Source: an uncultured Clostridia bacterium
GTDB lineage: Bacteria; Bacillota; Clostridia; Christensenellales; Borkfalkiaceae
Length of the DNA stretch: 61,507 nucleotides
Assembly: GCA_947625605.1 (NCBI GenBank)
Contig: CANQOY010000007.1
Location: 1-61,507, forward strand
Reading direction: 5' to 3'
Numbering within the stretch: position 1 is the first letter of the stretch; every line of letters begins with the position of its first letter. Shown piece after piece: positions 59,779 through 61,507 of the stretch. The position numbers and the translations under genes were made by a program. The notes under the pieces were generated by a model. The model had not been told where the DNA came from, did no database searches, and saw only the letters and a program-made list of their open reading frames with translations.

Positions 59779-60207
59779 TTACGGGGTGATTTTTTTGTCG
59801 AGACAGTGCACGACCAACCCGTGCGTCGCAAGACACCACCCGCAACCCTTATCGACGGTATTCCAATCGGAAGAAGTTCCCGCATAGACAATATCGTGCA
59901 AATCGCCGCAACCATAAAACGCATATTCCCCGATCCGACTCAAAGAGGTGGGCATGATCTGACCAAGCAGCAAGAGCACCGCCGCGACGGTGTTATAGTT
60001 TTCCGACTCGCTGTTCTTACTGAAATGGGCGACGACGTACCCGACCGCGGCCAAAAAGCCCGCCGTCATTAGCGCCGCGATCGCGATAAAGTAATTGCGC
60101 AAATAGGAATCGGTATTGATGATCAGATAGCCGTCGCGGATTCCGTCATAAATGCCGCCGAACAAAGAGGCGCCCATAAACCCGAACATCATCAGAGAAT
60201 ACAACAA
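59779..60207 (-). pseudogene. Truncated membrane protein with BspA-type LRR tail
   Basis: The frame gives about 142 residues if a TTG near 60207 is used. It is open further upstream (KTGAIYKCLTHIPPL) without a clear start codon. It has two or three hydrophobic helices (one around MLYSLMMFGFMGASLFG, others near residues 38-60 and 72-88), then one BspA-type leucine-rich unit: PTSLSRIGEYAFYGCGDLHDIVYAGT. The end, SSDWNTVDKGCGWCLATHGLVVHC, is typical of the C-terminus of BspA-repeat surface proteins. Only one repeat remains, so this looks like a deletion remnant. Base composition is lower in GC than the neighbours. It lies between infC and thrS. Confidence 0.55.
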
Positions 60208-60238
60208 AAAGATGAGCGGCGGGATATGGGTGAGGCAT

Positions 60239-60343
60239 TTATAAATAGCCCCCGTTTTTGTCTTTGAAGGCGCACTCGAAGCCTCTTTGGGCGGATTCCC
60301 CCGAATACCGCCGGACGAGCGACGGGCTGTCAGAGCTCTGCAT
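60239..60343 (-). other. 34-codon ORF with internal hairpin, repeat-like
   Basis: An ATG at 60343 opens a 34-codon frame beginning MQSSDSPSLVRRYSGES and ending KDKNGGYL. The DNA contains a hairpin with GGCGG and CCGCC arms around GTATTC / GAAT. It overlaps the end of the hypothetical gene at 60330. It may be a short mobile or repetitive element rather than a gene. I see no second copy in the window. Confidence 0.3.
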
Positions 60344-60809
60344 TCCGCGCTTCAAGATCCTCGGAGAGCGGGAAGGACTCTCTGAACCGTTGAACGATCT
60401 CTTTCCTGCGGCTCAAAAGATAGACGGCAGAGCTATCGTAGGCAAAGATCTCGATCTCGGACAGTGGATGCTGCATGGAAATCGGATTGTGAAAATACAT
60501 CTCCGCGTCCCCCTCATTGGAACATCTCGGCAAAGGGGAACGCAACACTTCATCAAGCGAAACACCCGAAGGGAATCCGCAAATCATGCCCCAGATCCAC
60601 TGCGGCCCGTACTTTTTCTGAAACTCTGATAATTCCTCGCTGTCCCACCAAAGATAATCACGGTCAAGGCTCGGAATGTCTATATTCCATTCAAAATCCG
60701 TGATCAGCCAATGGTAGCCCGCGGGAAAGCCGCCGATCCCGCGAAAGACATGGGACAGATCCGTGTAGAATCTTTCTCCCCTTTCGAGGAACGCACCGAA
60801 CGTACGCAT
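60330..60809 (-). CDS. Orphan aromatic-rich protein of unknown function
   Basis: 159 residues, soluble, rich in Trp, Tyr and Phe (HWLITDFEWNI, YLWWDSEEL, YGPQWIWGMICGF). No signal peptide, membrane helix or recognisable motif. The ATG overlaps the thrS stop (TGATG), so it would be translated by coupling. Aromatic-rich small proteins of this kind are common among immunity or contact-dependent systems, but no toxin gene lies beside it and I do not assign one. With the LRR remnant it separates thrS from infC, which are usually adjacent, and its base composition is lower in GC. Probably acquired. Confidence 0.6.
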   Translation of the reverse strand: MRTFGAFLERGERFYTDLSHVFRGIGGFPAGYHWLITDFEWNIDIPSLDRDYLWWDSEELSEFQKKYGPQWIWGMICGFPSGVSLDEVLRSPLPRCSNEGDAEMYFHNPISMQHPLSEIEIFAYDSSAVYLLSRRKEIVQRFRESFPLSEDLEARNAEL

Positions 60810-61507
60810 CAGAAGATGACCTTTTCGTCGTTCTCCTTTTTCACGAGGGCGAAGAAGTCCTCTTTCGCCATTGCGCCGATATCGCCCGCACTGCGCTTCC
60901 TGACGGAGACTGTGCCCTCCTCCACTTCCTTGTCTCCCACGACAAGTTTGTAGGGAACTTTCTCGTTCTCTGCGTCGAGGATCTTGCGGCCGATCTTCTC
61001 GTTGCGGAAGTCCGCCTCTGCGCGGATGCCGAGCATGGCGAGCCCCTCCACGAGGGAGTTGGCGTAGTCGGCGGCCCTGTCCGTAATGGGCAGAACTTTC
61101 ACCTGCGTGGGCGCGAACCAGAGCGGGAACGCCCCCGCATACTTCTCGATGAGGAAGGCGAGCGTGCGCTCATAGCACCCGATGGAGCTCCTGTGGATGA
61201 CGTAAGGCGTCTTTTTGACGCCGTCTGCGTCAACATATTCCATGTTGAAGGAGTGCCCCGCCGCAAAGTCGATCTGAATGGTGATGAGGGTATCTTCTTT
61301 CCCGAAAACGTTCTTGATCTGCACGTCGAGCTTGGGTCCGTAGAAGGCGGCTTCGTCCTCGGCCTCCGTATAGTCGAGCCCGAGGTCGTCCAAAATGAAT
61401 TTCATCATGGCCTCGGTGTTGTCCCACGCCTCGTCGTCGTCGATATACTTATCCGACCCCTTTCTGCGCTTGGAGAAGCGGAAAGTGACGTCGTCGCGCA
61501 TGCCGAG
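60809..61507 (-). CDS. thrS: Threonyl-tRNA synthetase, C-terminal part (cut by window)
   Basis: At least 232 residues; the 5' part lies beyond the right edge. It charges tRNA-Thr. The visible part covers the end of the class II catalytic core (AAFYGPKLDVQI, FAAGHSFNMEYVD, VIHRSSIGCYERTLAFLIEKYAG with class II motif 3, quoted by its ends: VIHRSS to EKYAG), and the anticodon-binding domain from PLWFAPTQVKVLPI to the end. The C-terminus is complete. It is normally followed by infC, but here two orphan frames intervene. Confidence 0.97.
   Translation of the reverse strand, partial: LGMRDDVTFRFSKRRKGSDKYIDDDEAWDNTEAMMKFILDDLGLDYTEAEDEAAFYGPKLDVQIKNVFGKEDTLITIQIDFAAGHSFNMEYVDADGVKKTPYVIHRSSIGCYERTLAFLIEKYAGAFPLWFAPTQVKVLPITDRAADYANSLVEGLAMLGIRAEADFRNEKIGRKILDAENEKVPYKLVVGDKEVEEGTVSVRKRSAGDIGAMAKEDFFALVKKENDEKVIF

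Noticed and set aside
1-61507. tRNA, rRNA, tmRNA or 6S RNA genes
   Set aside because: Only two gaps exceed 300 bases (1-307 and 27010-27812), and neither shows a cloverleaf or other recognisable stable RNA. The shorter gaps hold promoters, leaders and terminators.

Overview
The window looks like chromosome from a GC-rich (by eye near 60%) member of the Bacillota, most likely a gut-type member of class Clostridia. The evidence is as follows. Many promoters match TTGACA-N17/18-TATAAT. Peptidoglycan is of the diaminopimelate type (MurE with DNPR, plus DapL and DapF). There is an NfnAB-type electron-bifurcating enzyme, an infC-rpmI-rplT operon behind an L20-type leader, and a mraZ-rsmH-ftsL-spoVD division cluster. 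The taxonomic placement is inference. No rRNA, tRNA, CRISPR array or insertion sequence with a transposase was seen.

Layout. 1-307 is gene-free and holds two terminator-like hairpins and a repeat. 0.3-16.7 kb is a minus-strand division and cell-wall (dcw) cluster: mraZ, rsmH, ftsL, spoVD/ftsI, murE, mraY, murD, ftsW, murA, ftsQ. A terminator and a new promoter follow, then ftsA-like and ftsZ, and a surface-glycan trio (LicD, IspD/TarI cytidylyltransferase, SDR). murI lies just upstream of mraZ. 17.6-23.6 kb is a plus-strand segment with rpsT, then an XRE-cupin regulator and a complete potABCD polyamine importer. 23.6-28.8 kb is the most accessory-looking part: an SPFH membrane protein, a 4.6-copy array of hairpin-rich ~165 bp repeats, an ABC-2 exporter, an unknown two-TM protein, a permease 3'-end remnant, an Arc-type ribbon-helix-helix protein and a small membrane protein.

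28.9-37.6 kb is a sir2-miaB-mutS-mutL-miaA-ynbB operon in which mutS carries a frameshift. 37.7-42.9 kb holds a class A PBP, then thiI, iscS and an acyl-ACP thioesterase. 43-47 kb holds a CwlD-like amidase, nfnBA and a divergent degV. 47-56 kb holds a degenerate nitrilase-fold protein, an alpha/beta hydrolase and a minus-strand operon purA-dapF-pyrG-dapL-malQ-mscL. 56-61.5 kb holds a NUDIX hydrolase, yebC, trmH/spoU, rplT, rpmI, infC, and then an intrusion of lower-GC orphan material between infC and a truncated thrS.

Functionally the window is dominated by envelope construction: DAP supply (DapL, DapF), D-Glu (MurI), lipid II steps (MurA, MurD, MurE, MraY), polymerases (FtsW, class A and B PBPs) and divisome scaffold (FtsZ, FtsA, FtsQ, FtsL). 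The most unusual observations are: the SPFH/RHH locus with a tandem 8-bp palindrome operator and a structured repeat array; a 23-bp palindromic element found inside three unrelated genes; the loss of the catalytic Asp in MalQ; the mutS frameshift; a probable ATT start for the division PBP; a perfect promoter placed so that the thioesterase mRNA is leaderless; and a duplicated GTTTA-N7-TAAAC operator in front of the pot operon.
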